DNA of 64,000 nucleotides from Candidatus Rifleibacteriota bacterium (GTDB lineage Bacteria; Muiribacteriota; Ozemobacteria; Ozemobacterales; Ozemobacteraceae): contig JADFYG010000017.1 in NCBI GenBank assembly GCA_015233155.1, forward strand, positions 1 to 64,000. Reading direction: 5' to 3'. Every line of letters begins with the position of its first letter. Position 1 is the stretch's first letter. Below the pieces are notes generated by a model that was given only the letters and a program-made list of their open reading frames with translations, was not told the DNA's origin and did not search any database. Positions 8,183-17,039 of the stretch are shown piece after piece. Made by a program: the position numbers and the translations under genes.

Positions 8183-9495
8183 CTACAGAACCGAAACGGG
8201 ACATGGCATCAAAAAGTATTTCCGGCGTATTACCAGCCGGAGAACGACGTTGCTTCAAGGATTTTCTGGAAGCATATCTGGAAACGCAGTCGGAAGAGAA
8301 TTTCATTCTTTTGCAAATGCACGTGGCTCGAAGGTTCAGAACATTTCTCAGACAGCATCCTAACTTCAGGCAACTGTTCTCGCGACTGGAAAAAGGATCC
8401 ATCCAGGACACTGCCGATATCGGCGATGACGGCTCAGCTGACGCATTCGGTAACGTCTGGGCAGAGATATTGAATGTTTCCAGGGCAGCTGACGCCACGG
8501 GCAGAAAGCAGGCTGATATTCTCCTGCTATGGGTTCGCGGGAAACTGAATGACAATTCCGATGGCTATCTCGAAACGATATTCAGAACATTCTGCATCAG
8601 GGAGCAACGGACGCTTGAAGGAAACGAGTTTTCGAATCTTCAAAACGATATTCGCAAGGCCCTGAAGCTGTTGGTCAATAAAAACAAGGTCTTTGAGAAT
8701 AATAATTATTACAGAGGTTGTGAGAAAGAGGCAACCGGTCGTGGAAACAGCGATATGGTGGATAGGCAGGTCGTAAAGGCCCTCCCTATCGAATTTCGAC
8801 AGGATCGGGAAACGAAACCATACCAAAACCTCGAACAATCCATCCTCGATTTTCTTACAGCAGAATTACATCGGCATCGGGAATGGAAAACGGGTGTACT
8901 TGCAACAGTTTTCGGGAAGCACCTTGGTATCCGGCCGCAGTTAGAGTCCATGGACAAAAATGATGATGAAGGAAATCCCGATTCGTCCCTTGAACATGAA
9001 GTCAGCGGAAAACTTCAGGCGGATACCTGTTTATCAGATTCAGTATCTGATGCCAACAACAGTGAAGTGGAGCAAGCCTGGGCCGAGGAAAGTCTTGCAT
9101 TTATTGATAATTCAGATCTCAAACAAGTACAAAGCATCCATGTCGGTCTGCTCTGGCTTTGTCGGACAAATCCGGAAATCATGGGCAAGACCGGCATTGA
9201 CTCTGCATTATTCAGGGAAATAACTGAAGTTCAGGATGGGCTTGCCTGGATCGCAAAAATATTGAACCTGGGAAAAGCGGCAATCTTGAGTAATAACGAT
9301 GGCAAATCCGCCAAGGGAATAACGCATTATCGAAATGAATATTTCGGGAAATTTATCAAGCGCCGTCTGGAGGAAGCCGTTCGCCGTGAGCTCCTCCCCG
9401 GACCAGCAGTAACGAGGCTGATTCACATGCTCGTCAAGCGGTATCCCTTCCCTCAAACAATGAGTGGACGGCCATCGGAGGTTTCGCATGTCTGA
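8170..9495 (+). CDS. hypothetical protein, second gene of the Lon-like operon
   Basis: This 441-aa, mostly helical protein has no transmembrane segment and no family that I recognise. The N-terminal third (about 25-75) is helical with many Arg and Phe (MHVARRFRTFLRQHP), and there is a helical block at about 105-210. A variable acidic linker at about 255-300 separates it from a C-terminal helical domain ending in FIKRRLEEAVRRELLPG and LIHMLVKRYPFP. The ATG at 8170 overlaps the upstream gene by 13 bp, and its own end overlaps the next start by 8 bp (ATGTCTGA). The tight overlaps imply that its product is made together with the Lon-like protein. A DNA-binding or adaptor role is possible but unsupported. 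Confidence 0.7.
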   Translation: MHGVTTEPKRDMASKSISGVLPAGERRCFKDFLEAYLETQSEENFILLQMHVARRFRTFLRQHPNFRQLFSRLEKGSIQDTADIGDDGSADAFGNVWAEILNVSRAADATGRKQADILLLWVRGKLNDNSDGYLETIFRTFCIREQRTLEGNEFSNLQNDIRKALKLLVNKNKVFENNNYYRGCEKEATGRGNSDMVDRQVVKALPIEFRQDRETKPYQNLEQSILDFLTAELHRHREWKTGVLATVFGKHLGIRPQLESMDKNDDEGNPDSSLEHEVSGKLQADTCLSDSVSDANNSEVEQAWAEESLAFIDNSDLKQVQSIHVGLLWLCRTNPEIMGKTGIDSALFREITEVQDGLAWIAKILNLGKAAILSNNDGKSAKGITHYRNEYFGKFIKRRLEEAVRRELLPGPAVTRLIHMLVKRYPFPQTMSGRPSEVSHV

Positions 9496-10570
9496 GTCAC
9501 GTTGTCCGTCCATATCCCTGCTCGCCGACTTCCGGAAGGGACGCATTTCCGGAAGTAAAAAAAATGCCGTCGAGGAACCCCTCAGGTCGTGGGAAGTTTG
9601 CCGGTTTACGCTCTCACTGCCTGCCGCCGGACCATCTTCCGGCTTCTCCCGGGAAGCTGCGCGGATGTTCGAGCTGACGACACAACCACGACCACCCCAT
9701 CTGGCGTTCGGTCAGATCTGGCGAATTGTCTGTCCTGAATCGACACCGGAATTAGCTGTCCTGACCTTCGGCGAGAAGCACTCCCTCGATCCGGAACGCC
9801 CCGACCTGCGGGTCTGTCTTCTGGTTTTTGATTTCATGGAAACCGAGCTCGCCGGCCGGGGTGAAATTATGACTGAGGCCGGCGAATCACCCCTCGAACG
9901 GAGTTTTCTTATCAAGACCTGGGATGAGCGACCGATTCTCGCCGATCAGCTCGACCAGTATTTCGGGCAGCTGGCTGAGCAGAAAGCCGGAATCCTGAAA
10001 GAGACGCTTGAAATGCGTTTCACGAATCCCGATTTCGACGGGAATCCTGGCGCAACGGTTCTGGCATTCCGCGATCGCGAGATTGCCGCCGCGACTGCTT
10101 TTTCCCGCCCATATCTCAATCATTTTCTTGCCGTTGAACGGCGCGAGCTGCATGAAACCAAGGAAATACCCGAAATACAGCCGCTTCCGTCAGGAACCCA
10201 CATTTTCGAGATCGAACTTCCTGCACATCCTTTGGAATTCCATTCATGTAATGAAGAGAACCCTGTTCGATATGCCGCGAAGACCACGGAAGAGCTGGAA
10301 GAGCGGCTCGAGATGATATACGGACGACTCAGATCCATCAGGCAGGCGAAGCAGCTCCCGCCGGGAGTGCACCTGGAGCGAACCTCGGATGGACTATCAC
10401 TTTCCGGCTCGCATGATTTTGCATTGCAGTTTACGTTCAGGGGCAAACCTTCCGAATTTTCATTGAAGAGCCATGGCGGAAAGCTTTCCATCAGGTCGAA
10501 GGATCTTGCTGATTGCCCCAACTTCGACGGTTTCTTCTTCACCAGGCGACCATTACGGAAGATACTGTAA
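9488..10570 (+). CDS. hypothetical protein, third gene of the Lon-like operon
   Basis: I chose the ATG at 9488 because it overlaps the upstream stop in ATGTCTGA; an upstream in-frame start at 9464 would lengthen the overlap to 32 bp. The product is about 360 aa. It has a mixed alpha/beta N-terminal part (HLAFGQIWRIV, LAVLTFGEKHSLDP, LRVCLLVFDFMETELAG), a central helix-strand part (FLAVERRELHE, FEIELPAHP) and a coiled helix at about 265-295 (TEELEERLEMIYGRL). The C-terminus is beta-rich (FALQFTF, KLSIRSKDL). No family is recognised. It lies 1 bp before the GTG start of the Lon-like gene, which argues for a shared complex or pathway. Confidence 0.7.
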   Translation: MSESRCPSISLLADFRKGRISGSKKNAVEEPLRSWEVCRFTLSLPAAGPSSGFSREAARMFELTTQPRPPHLAFGQIWRIVCPESTPELAVLTFGEKHSLDPERPDLRVCLLVFDFMETELAGRGEIMTEAGESPLERSFLIKTWDERPILADQLDQYFGQLAEQKAGILKETLEMRFTNPDFDGNPGATVLAFRDREIAAATAFSRPYLNHFLAVERRELHETKEIPEIQPLPSGTHIFEIELPAHPLEFHSCNEENPVRYAAKTTEELEERLEMIYGRLRSIRQAKQLPPGVHLERTSDGLSLSGSHDFALQFTFRGKPSEFSLKSHGGKLSIRSKDLADCPNFDGFFFTRRPLRKIL

Positions 10571-10571
10571 C

Positions 10572-13500
10572 GTGAGTGCATGGGCGCTACTTGCGGAGCG
10601 ACGCGAGCTGATCGCCCGCGCTTATCGCGAACCCCTGAAATCTGAAGATTCCGGTGCCATCTGGCTCGAGCTGAAAAAGCCGATTGGCGGGGCGGACGAT
10701 ATCGAAAATCAGGCCAGTCGCATTCTTCTGGACGTCTGGCGTCACCGGCCGTCCAGACTGTTTGATATCGCTGCAGCAGTGTCAGCCGGACGGCTTTCGC
10801 CCGGAATCGATATGGAAGATATTGCCGACGCACTTGTCACGGAATGCTGTGCGTGCGGTTGGCATTCCGTGCCCCTGTTGGCGGCAACTGACGAAGACCT
10901 CGAGAGATTGAAAAACTCATTGAATGACATTCCGCGGCGCCCGGACGTTGTCAGATACATTGAAACCGAGATCAGACTCCGCGGGGACCGTCTCAACTCC
11001 AGTCCCAACACGGTTTCTGAACGCAGTGATCTGCCGAATCCGGCATTTGTAGCCGTTAAAGAGAGTGCAGAGGATGGGATACCATTGATCGGCGGTTTCA
11101 TCGCCGTATCTGATAATATAATTCAGCGTCTTACCTGCAAGGAGAACACGGCAGCCGGAGAGCAGTTTCAGACCGCCATTCGCAATGCGGCGGCCACGCT
11201 GCATAAGGCGTATCGAAGTTATTCGCCTGTTTCACTCATAGAGCCGCTGACCCGGCTCTTCGAGATTCCGATCGATGGGGCTTCAGTCGGCCTGGCAGCC
11301 TGGCTGTTCGGCTGGTTGAGATTCCGTCGTCTCGATCCGCCGCTTTTACTGGCCGCAACCGGCAACGTCATCGACGGCAAGGTGTTGGGCGCAGATCCCC
11401 GAACGATAGATCAAAAAATTTCTGCGGCGTTAGCGACTGGTTATATGCGTTTTCTCGCCCCGGCTGCAAACAGGCGAGACAGCGTCAGGTGGAAAGACGA
11501 TATCCGAGTCATCTGGATAGACAGGGTGGACCAGATCGTGGAATGGTTCGCGTCGCAATCGATCTGGAATGCGCGTCGCGATGTTGAGATGCTCCTGTCG
11601 CGCAAAACTCTTCTGCCGCTGGAAGCAGCGCTCGAAGGTCTTGATCTGATGTTCCGGGAAAACCTCCGTCGAGACCGTCCGTTTTCCCTGATCCGGGATC
11701 TGCGCGCATCTTTGCGCGAAAGCGTCGCCAGGTGCCGTGTAACATTGTTCAAAAATGTGATCGATCGTTTGCGAATGCTCTACCTCAACCTCTGGAACGG
11801 CAATGCGAGCCACGGAGGAAACCCCGAAGCGTGGGTGTCATGGCTGCGCCACCTGGTATCGCCGGAGATCTTCTTTTTTCATCTTCCATTTCTGTTGCGG
11901 GAGTTGCACGAACGCGGAGATAGCGGGCTTCGCGAGCGTCTCGCCAGCGAAATGCTTCATCGGGTTCTCGATCACGACGTCGATGCTTCCATGGCATTGG
12001 TGAACGGTCGAAAGTTCTTTGATCCGCTTGCGGGCTCGTCGAAAAGTATATTTTGCAACATTGATTTTCGTAAAGCATTGCCCCATCTGCTCTGGATGGC
12101 TCTGGATGAACCATCCCGGGCCATTCTGGTGCTTGCGGGACTCGACGGGCTGTTACCATTCGAAGAAGAATGGCTGAGAAGCTGGATACAGGTGCTCGCA
12201 GGGATTTCCCCCGATGACTATGCAAGAGCCGGCATTTCAGAATATCGATCGTTCCTCGAGCCCGTAATGACAGATGTCCTGGGACTTATATACCCTGGAT
12301 TCCGCCCGGGGCTTGCCAATCCATGCGCCTACCCTGAACGCCTCGCCAATCTCTGGCTTGGAGCGAGGCTGGTTCGTGAGCGGTTTGGTGAAGAAGTTGC
12401 CAGACCACTGGAACAGCATTTTCAGGCGCATTTGCGTGCTCCGAAACCGGCCTCTGGAAATGATATTCCGGCCGCACTGGCTGATTATCCCGAATTTCCG
12501 CACCTGATCGGTCTTGAATTACCTGCTTTAAGGTCCGCAAGAAAAAAACTGGACTCGCCACAACTTGGGAAACGTCCGATACTCGATAGTCTGCGCAAGA
12601 CGATCGATGATGAATTGAGAAGAATTGAAGAATCTGCTCAGCCAGCGTCCACGGATGGCGTAAGTAAAAAAAAGACTCCACCGGAGGACGGTTCACCGAA
12701 AGGCTGGCAGCGTGAGCTTTCCCATTTACTGAACCAGGAAAAGCTTCTTTCGGAAAAACGACGGCATGCCAGGCCGATGCGGTCGAAACATCTGACGACC
12801 ACGGGCACATTGCACCGCTCATTATGGATGACACGATTGGCTAAGGCCGTATGCGACTCGGTTACCGGTACAGTTGATGGTGACAAACCGGCGTCTTCGC
12901 CGGTCCAGATGTTTATACAACCTATGCAGTTGCTTGCGAATTTCCATCTTTCAGAAACCGTCGCTCCCCATCATTTTTTTGACTCGTTGCAAGGCTGGTG
13001 CGCCGGGCACCAGGGAGGACGTTCGCTCGCCGCCCAGTGCCTGGCCTATCAGGCTGTCCGCATGGCGTTAATAGCCGGGAAAGCGCTTCCGAAAACATCC
13101 AATATGGGAACTGAGTTCCATCTCGCAGTCGTTGCGGCATTAGTAACTGGACAGGCTGGCGACGAGACATCGCTGCCCCCGGCCTGGCTGGAAACCGCGA
13201 TCAGCCGGATTGCTGATGCGGAGCCCCAGGAACTGCTCTGGCTTCTCTGGATACCTCCAGCTCTTCTTCCCGAATTGAGAGATGCTGTTGACGCCAGAGC
13301 CCGGGCTCTTTGCGCGTCTCTTGATAATCACAATCCGGATTATGACAGATCGAGGGCGGAAATTGGGCTTTTCGTGCTGGGGGCCTCCCCCTGGCGCAGA
13401 GATTTGCCTGGTGTTTATGCTGCCCGCGCACGCAAGGCTCTCCGGGAACAATTGCGCCAATACAGGGAAAATCCGGATCTTTCCCGCTACATGATTCAGA

Positions 13501-13850
13501 TTTGTGCGCCATGGTATCTGCTTAACGCCGGGCGCTGGCGGGAACTTGTCCCTTTGTTCAAAAAGACGGTCCACCGGACGACCACTTCCACGTTTGCCGT
13601 CATGTATGCGGCATTGATCCTGTGCCGGCCGAATCGTCTTCGGGACCGTCATCTGCACCTGAGCCGCGGAGGCCTCGGCATCCCACGGCTATGGGCTTCC
13701 AGCCTGGAACGGCAGATGTTCGGGACCACAAGGCTTCTCGAGGCTTTCACGCGGAATGACCGGCGACTTATGACGCGCTTATTTCTTTGGCGGGTGGAAG
13801 AGTTGCCGAATCTTTTTCTGGCCTCGCGTCTCATTGAAAAATTGGACTGA
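10572..13850 (+). CDS. large protein with a Lon-type (S16) Ser-Lys peptidase fold and no visible ATPase
   Basis: The GTG at 10572 follows the upstream stop by 1 bp; ATG codons further upstream lie inside the previous gene. This gives 1,092 aa. Residues about 160-305 match the Lon proteolytic domain: IPIDGASVGLA (nucleophile S238), LLLAATGNVIDGKVLG, then TIDQKISAALATGY (general base K282) and FLAPAANR. The S-to-K spacing of 44 is close to the 43 of E. coli Lon (S679, K722), and the TGN-DGKV segment replaces the usual TGEITLRGKV. I see no Walker A/B motif, so no AAA+ motor. The remaining 780 residues are helical and unfamiliar, with a disordered linker at about 685-735. It is the last of four overlapping genes. 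A motor-less Lon-fold domain suggests a signal-activated protease, as in the CRISPR-associated CalpL, but that is inference. Confidence 0.75.
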   Translation: MSAWALLAERRELIARAYREPLKSEDSGAIWLELKKPIGGADDIENQASRILLDVWRHRPSRLFDIAAAVSAGRLSPGIDMEDIADALVTECCACGWHSVPLLAATDEDLERLKNSLNDIPRRPDVVRYIETEIRLRGDRLNSSPNTVSERSDLPNPAFVAVKESAEDGIPLIGGFIAVSDNIIQRLTCKENTAAGEQFQTAIRNAAATLHKAYRSYSPVSLIEPLTRLFEIPIDGASVGLAAWLFGWLRFRRLDPPLLLAATGNVIDGKVLGADPRTIDQKISAALATGYMRFLAPAANRRDSVRWKDDIRVIWIDRVDQIVEWFASQSIWNARRDVEMLLSRKTLLPLEAALEGLDLMFRENLRRDRPFSLIRDLRASLRESVARCRVTLFKNVIDRLRMLYLNLWNGNASHGGNPEAWVSWLRHLVSPEIFFFHLPFLLRELHERGDSGLRERLASEMLHRVLDHDVDASMALVNGRKFFDPLAGSSKSIFCNIDFRKALPHLLWMALDEPSRAILVLAGLDGLLPFEEEWLRSWIQVLAGISPDDYARAGISEYRSFLEPVMTDVLGLIYPGFRPGLANPCAYPERLANLWLGARLVRERFGEEVARPLEQHFQAHLRAPKPASGNDIPAALADYPEFPHLIGLELPALRSARKKLDSPQLGKRPILDSLRKTIDDELRRIEESAQPASTDGVSKKKTPPEDGSPKGWQRELSHLLNQEKLLSEKRRHARPMRSKHLTTTGTLHRSLWMTRLAKAVCDSVTGTVDGDKPASSPVQMFIQPMQLLANFHLSETVAPHHFFDSLQGWCAGHQGGRSLAAQCLAYQAVRMALIAGKALPKTSNMGTEFHLAVVAALVTGQAGDETSLPPAWLETAISRIADAEPQELLWLLWIPPALLPELRDAVDARARALCASLDNHNPDYDRSRAEIGLFVLGASPWRRDLPGVYAARARKALREQLRQYRENPDLSRYMIQICAPWYLLNAGRWRELVPLFKKTVHRTTTSTFAVMYAALILCRPNRLRDRHLHLSRGGLGIPRLWASSLERQMFGTTRLLEAFTRNDRRLMTRLFLWRVEELPNLFLASRLIEKLD

Positions 13851-13961
13851 GCTGTCTTCTTTTTTTGAACTGACTCCCCCGGGTGGTCTTAAATAATGTG
13901 AAGACAAAAACTACCGCACATAACGTCACGCGGCAGTCAAACAGAACCCGGAGGAGATTAT

Positions 13962-14123
13962 ATGGAAACATTCAAAGCGGCCCTGAACCTTGCAGTAGGT
14001 CTGATTCTAGGCGCGGCTGCCCTCAAGGGCGCCAGAACGCTGTGGAAGTTCGTCGAAATCGACGATATCTCCACTGATCAAGCTGATGAAGCGAGGGAGA
14101 CCGGCAATGACAACACCAAATAA
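13962..14123 (+). CDS. small single-pass membrane protein, 53 aa
   Basis: A good Shine-Dalgarno (GGAGGAG at 13950-13956) precedes the ATG at 13962. The product starts METFKAALNLAVGLILGAAAL, giving one short membrane helix, followed by LWKFVEIDDIS and a charged tail. The stop overlaps the start of the next gene (ATG 14107). A short membrane protein just after the Lon-like operon could belong to it, but 111 bp separate them. Function unknown. Confidence 0.55.
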   Translation: METFKAALNLAVGLILGAAALKGARTLWKFVEIDDISTDQADEARETGNDNTK

Positions 14124-14986
14124 CGCCATGAATCTGGTTCGGCTTCCGTTCCGGCTCGCCAAGCGGGCAACAGCTCCAGTTGCGGATTTCGTCGAACGTC
14201 ATCTCGGCGACGAGATCCAGCAGATAGTTAGCCGCAATTACAGATTGGTGACGAACAAAAAAGCACTACAGATGGCTGATCAATGTTGCCGGACAGTTTT
14301 TCCGGAAACAAATGCCGGGAATGGGAAATCACGGCAATTGATGCCCCCGGAACTGCCGGGCATTGTTTTATTGACCTTGTTCACAATTCAGCCACACTCG
14401 ATTTCAGCGGGTATCCGCCACTGAACGACCGGATGTTTTTGGACCTTTCATACGCGTTCCGAACAGCTACAATGCGCTTCGGGCATTGTCATTCGACATC
14501 GGATTCTATCGAAAAGTATGCAGGAATGGTTTGATCCTGCCTGAAAACGTGATCAAATACCGCTTTGCCCATGTGCGCCGTGAGATCGGTGAAACAATTG
14601 AGTTTGATGTTGACCATGAAAAGTTGAAGAACCTTAAATCCAGTTTCAATGAGCTTCTTGGAAAGTTGCGAAATTGTGCTGTCCCCCACTCAACCTTTGT
14701 TCCATTCATCCGTGGCGTGCTTTGTCTCAAAGAACCATCAAAACCTGACAATCACAACGCCTCTGAATGGGCTGAACTTTCCGTTCATATTGGCGAAATG
14801 AACAAGCGTTATGCAAGTGAACTGGGTGAAAATGCCTACGCCGTTTTCAACGTTCTCACCGAATTCGCATCACATCCGCCCGTGAACCATTTTGTCCGAC
14901 GCAATCGTCACAGCATGCAACGTATTGTCGGAACCTGGCTCAATGAATTCAGCCGGGAGTGTGTTAAAGAGAGCCACAGGTCATGA
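14107..14986 (+). pseudogene. DUF932-like protein gene, broken by two frameshifts
   Basis: Three overlapping frames together read as one protein. Frame one (from ATG 14107) gives FVERHLGDEIQQIVSRNYRL and NKKALQMADQCCRTVF. The next frame continues EWEITAIDAPGTAGHCFIDL and LDFSGYPPLNDR. The third gives FGPFIRVPNSYNALRAL, FDIGFYRKVCRNGL and on to the stop at 14986. The NSYNALRAL...VCRNGL block is typical of DUF932 proteins found in phages, plasmids and islands. The frames join exactly if one T is added to each of two TTTTT runs (14297-14301 and 14436-14440), giving about 290 aa. Either the gene has decayed or the T runs were under-called. The role of the family is not established. Confidence 0.6.
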
Positions 14987-15141
14987 CGAGAGATGCAAAC
15001 AGGAAAGGGTCTGTTCTTTGATGAAAGCAGGACAAACAGGATAATGAACCCGAGAATGGGATGAGCGGCGATTACCGGGATCAACGACAATAATTTCGTG
15101 TTTTGAATCTGGTGTTTACCGTTATTCGTGCTTATTCGCTG

Positions 15142-16095
15142 TCAGGAGTTACGAGACCGGGACTTCTTTTTAAGGGTGCGAGTGAAAGATCCGAACGTTG
15201 CAGGTTCTTCTCGAACCTCTTTCGAATAAAGGGCTTTTACCACTTCATGAGAAAGGCCGGTTGTTCTGACGACCGTCTCGACGGACAAACCCTCTCTCAA
15301 AAGATTACGGGCAACCTCCACCTTGCCCTCTGCCTTGCCCTCTGCTTTGCCCTCGGCCTTCCCCTCTGATCGGGCCGTATCCAGGACATTCTGGATATCC
15401 CGATAGATTTTCAGGCTATCTTCATATCGACTGATTTCATCGGGAGTGAGACGGGCGATTTCAGCGGAGGCAAAAAGTTTTTTGAAGATTTTTTCCCGGA
15501 TTTTATCGGGGATGCGATCCAGACGATGAAGGTTTTTCAACACATACATCCACTTATCGAACCTGGTTTCAAGTTCTTCGACGGTCTTGGTGAATTTAGG
15601 CATCTCGAGATAAATAAAGGTAAGCTTTTCGTAAAAGACCTTGTGAGTCTCGATATCAGACAACTTCACGTCGTATCTGAATTTTTCTGGAGCGGTCTTG
15701 TCCTCATCGAAAACGAAATCGAGAATGGCAACAGTATAAACCGCGTTCAGGCGAAAATCCCAATCGCCACGCTGAGCCTGTTCCCGAATAGGGAAGGTCG
15801 AATAAAACACCGACCGGTCCTTAAAAAAATTCTGCTTGGCCTTCTGAATCTCGACAATGAACTTTTCGCCATCTGAGCTTTCGCAATACAGATCAAAAAC
15901 GGCACGCCGGTCGATCTCCCCCGCACCCAGCTGCTCGGACTTGAGATACTGAATCTTCTTGATAGGACCATGCTGTTCTTTCAGGAGTTCATTGAGAAAA
16001 TCCAGGAGAAGATCCTTGTTGCATTCTTCGCCGAACAACCGCTTGAACCCGTAATCCGTAAACGGGTTAATATATTTTTCCTTGAAGCCGGTCAC
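15142..16095 (-). CDS. Rpn-family recombination-promoting nuclease / PD-(D/E)XK nuclease family transposase
   Basis: The 317-aa protein opens with the family signature INPFTDYGFKRLFGEE. A PD-(D/E)XK core follows, with D68 in AVFDLY and E82/Q84 in FIVEIQ. The C-terminal half is helical and ends in an EGKAEGKAEGKAEGK repeat (four EGKA/EGK units) followed by LLREGLSVETVVRTTGLS, a small helix-turn-helix-like tail common in this family. Rpn proteins act as DNA endonucleases that promote RecA-independent horizontal transfer. The repeat is made of GCCTTGCCCTC-like units at about 15325-15365 and can vary in copy number between strains. The gene stands alone next to decaying mobile DNA. Confidence 0.9.
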   Translation of the reverse strand: MTGFKEKYINPFTDYGFKRLFGEECNKDLLLDFLNELLKEQHGPIKKIQYLKSEQLGAGEIDRRAVFDLYCESSDGEKFIVEIQKAKQNFFKDRSVFYSTFPIREQAQRGDWDFRLNAVYTVAILDFVFDEDKTAPEKFRYDVKLSDIETHKVFYEKLTFIYLEMPKFTKTVEELETRFDKWMYVLKNLHRLDRIPDKIREKIFKKLFASAEIARLTPDEISRYEDSLKIYRDIQNVLDTARSEGKAEGKAEGKAEGKVEVARNLLREGLSVETVVRTTGLSHEVVKALYSKEVREEPATFGSFTRTLKKKSRSRNS

Positions 16096-16308
16096 CCTGT
16101 CTATCCCCTTTGAAGCTCAGTTATTCAAAGCTCAGACCCAACTATGTGAAGAAATGAAAAAATCTCTCACTGAGAAGTTTATCACGATCCCTGAAGAAAA
16201 AGAAATTGGTGATACTGTTGTTGCTGGCTTCTGGCATGAGCCCAGACGAGGCCGTTTATCTGAACCTGAAGCTTCCCTGATTATATTTTAAGTCAGATCA
16301 GTGGCTGA

Positions 16309-16527
16309 TTAGCCGAGCTTACCCGAAGATAGATCGGAACAGTGAACCACGGCGATCGCTCCGGCAACACCAAGGGCGACGCCACCGATTACAGTGCCGA
16401 CCCCAGGAAAAATCAGTGTGCCGATAATAGCTCCGGCTTCAGCCCCAGCCCCTGCACCTGTCGCGGTAGATGCCGAGTCGCCGATTTTATGGGCAAATTC
16501 ACCCTTGGAAATCGTGCCATTCGCAAG
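16309..16527 (-). pseudogene. 5'-truncated glycine-zipper protein fragment
   Basis: Directly after the stop codon of the transposase remnant, and in the same frame, an open stretch of 72 codons reads ISKGEFAHKIGDSASTATG, then GAGAGAEAGAIIG, then FPGVGTVIGGVALGVAG. This is a glycine-zipper membrane segment. It has no start codon of its own. It looks like the 3' end of a small membrane protein gene cut by the IS element or a later deletion. Confidence 0.4.
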
Positions 16528-16779
16528 CTAAACTCCGCCAATAACGGCATCGTCCCAGTGGGACCGGTACAGAAGTCGTTGGGTTGGAGCAGGTATGGCG
16601 TCCCCCGCGGATTCAGCAAGTTCCCACCCATTTCGGCGGTCAGGAGAGACTATCAGACTCTGAATATATTTCCGAGATTGCTTGCGAGGTTCCGATCGCG
16701 GGAAAAAACGTTCAAACCGTTGATGATACTGATCCATAGCCAGTTCTACACCTTCCAACAAATGCTCGTCAGTCTTCAT
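16528..16779 (-). mobile_element. IS701-family transposase, N-terminal remnant
   Basis: The 83-codon frame reads YHQRFERFFPRSEPRKQSRKY, then DRRNGWELAESAGDAIPAP and TQRLLYRSHWDDAV. These match the N-terminal part of IS701-like DDE transposases (RKNGWQLAE..GD.TP...Q.LL....WD). The DDE catalytic core is missing: the frame stops five residues after WDDAV and runs into unrelated sequence. I see no terminal inverted repeats, so this is an old, non-functional fragment. Confidence 0.7.
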
Positions 16780-17039
16780 TTTCTATTCCCCCTACCATCA
16801 ATGATAGTACGGGTTCATGAAATCGTAAATACGGTAGTCATATTAGGGTGTAAATGCCCCGAGGGCGGGGAAGGTATAAAAAACTGATTTCCTGAATTAA
16901 GCGGATGTTCACACAAGAACAAATCCAGCCTGACCACACGATGAGCCAACATTGACAACCCTATGGAAGGACTGATAGGTTATTCCCCTAGGATCATTTT
17001 TGTAACTATTCTCTAAATATAGAAAGGGAACTTGACGTA

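Noticed and set aside
10473-10571. Longer start of the Lon-like gene from an upstream ATG
   Set aside because: It lies inside the previous gene, has no Shine-Dalgarno, and the GTG at 10572 is placed 1 bp after that gene's stop.
16082-16291. Plus-strand frame of 69 codons beside the Rpn gene
   Set aside because: It begins inside the Rpn coding region antisense, has no ribosome-binding site and matches nothing familiar.
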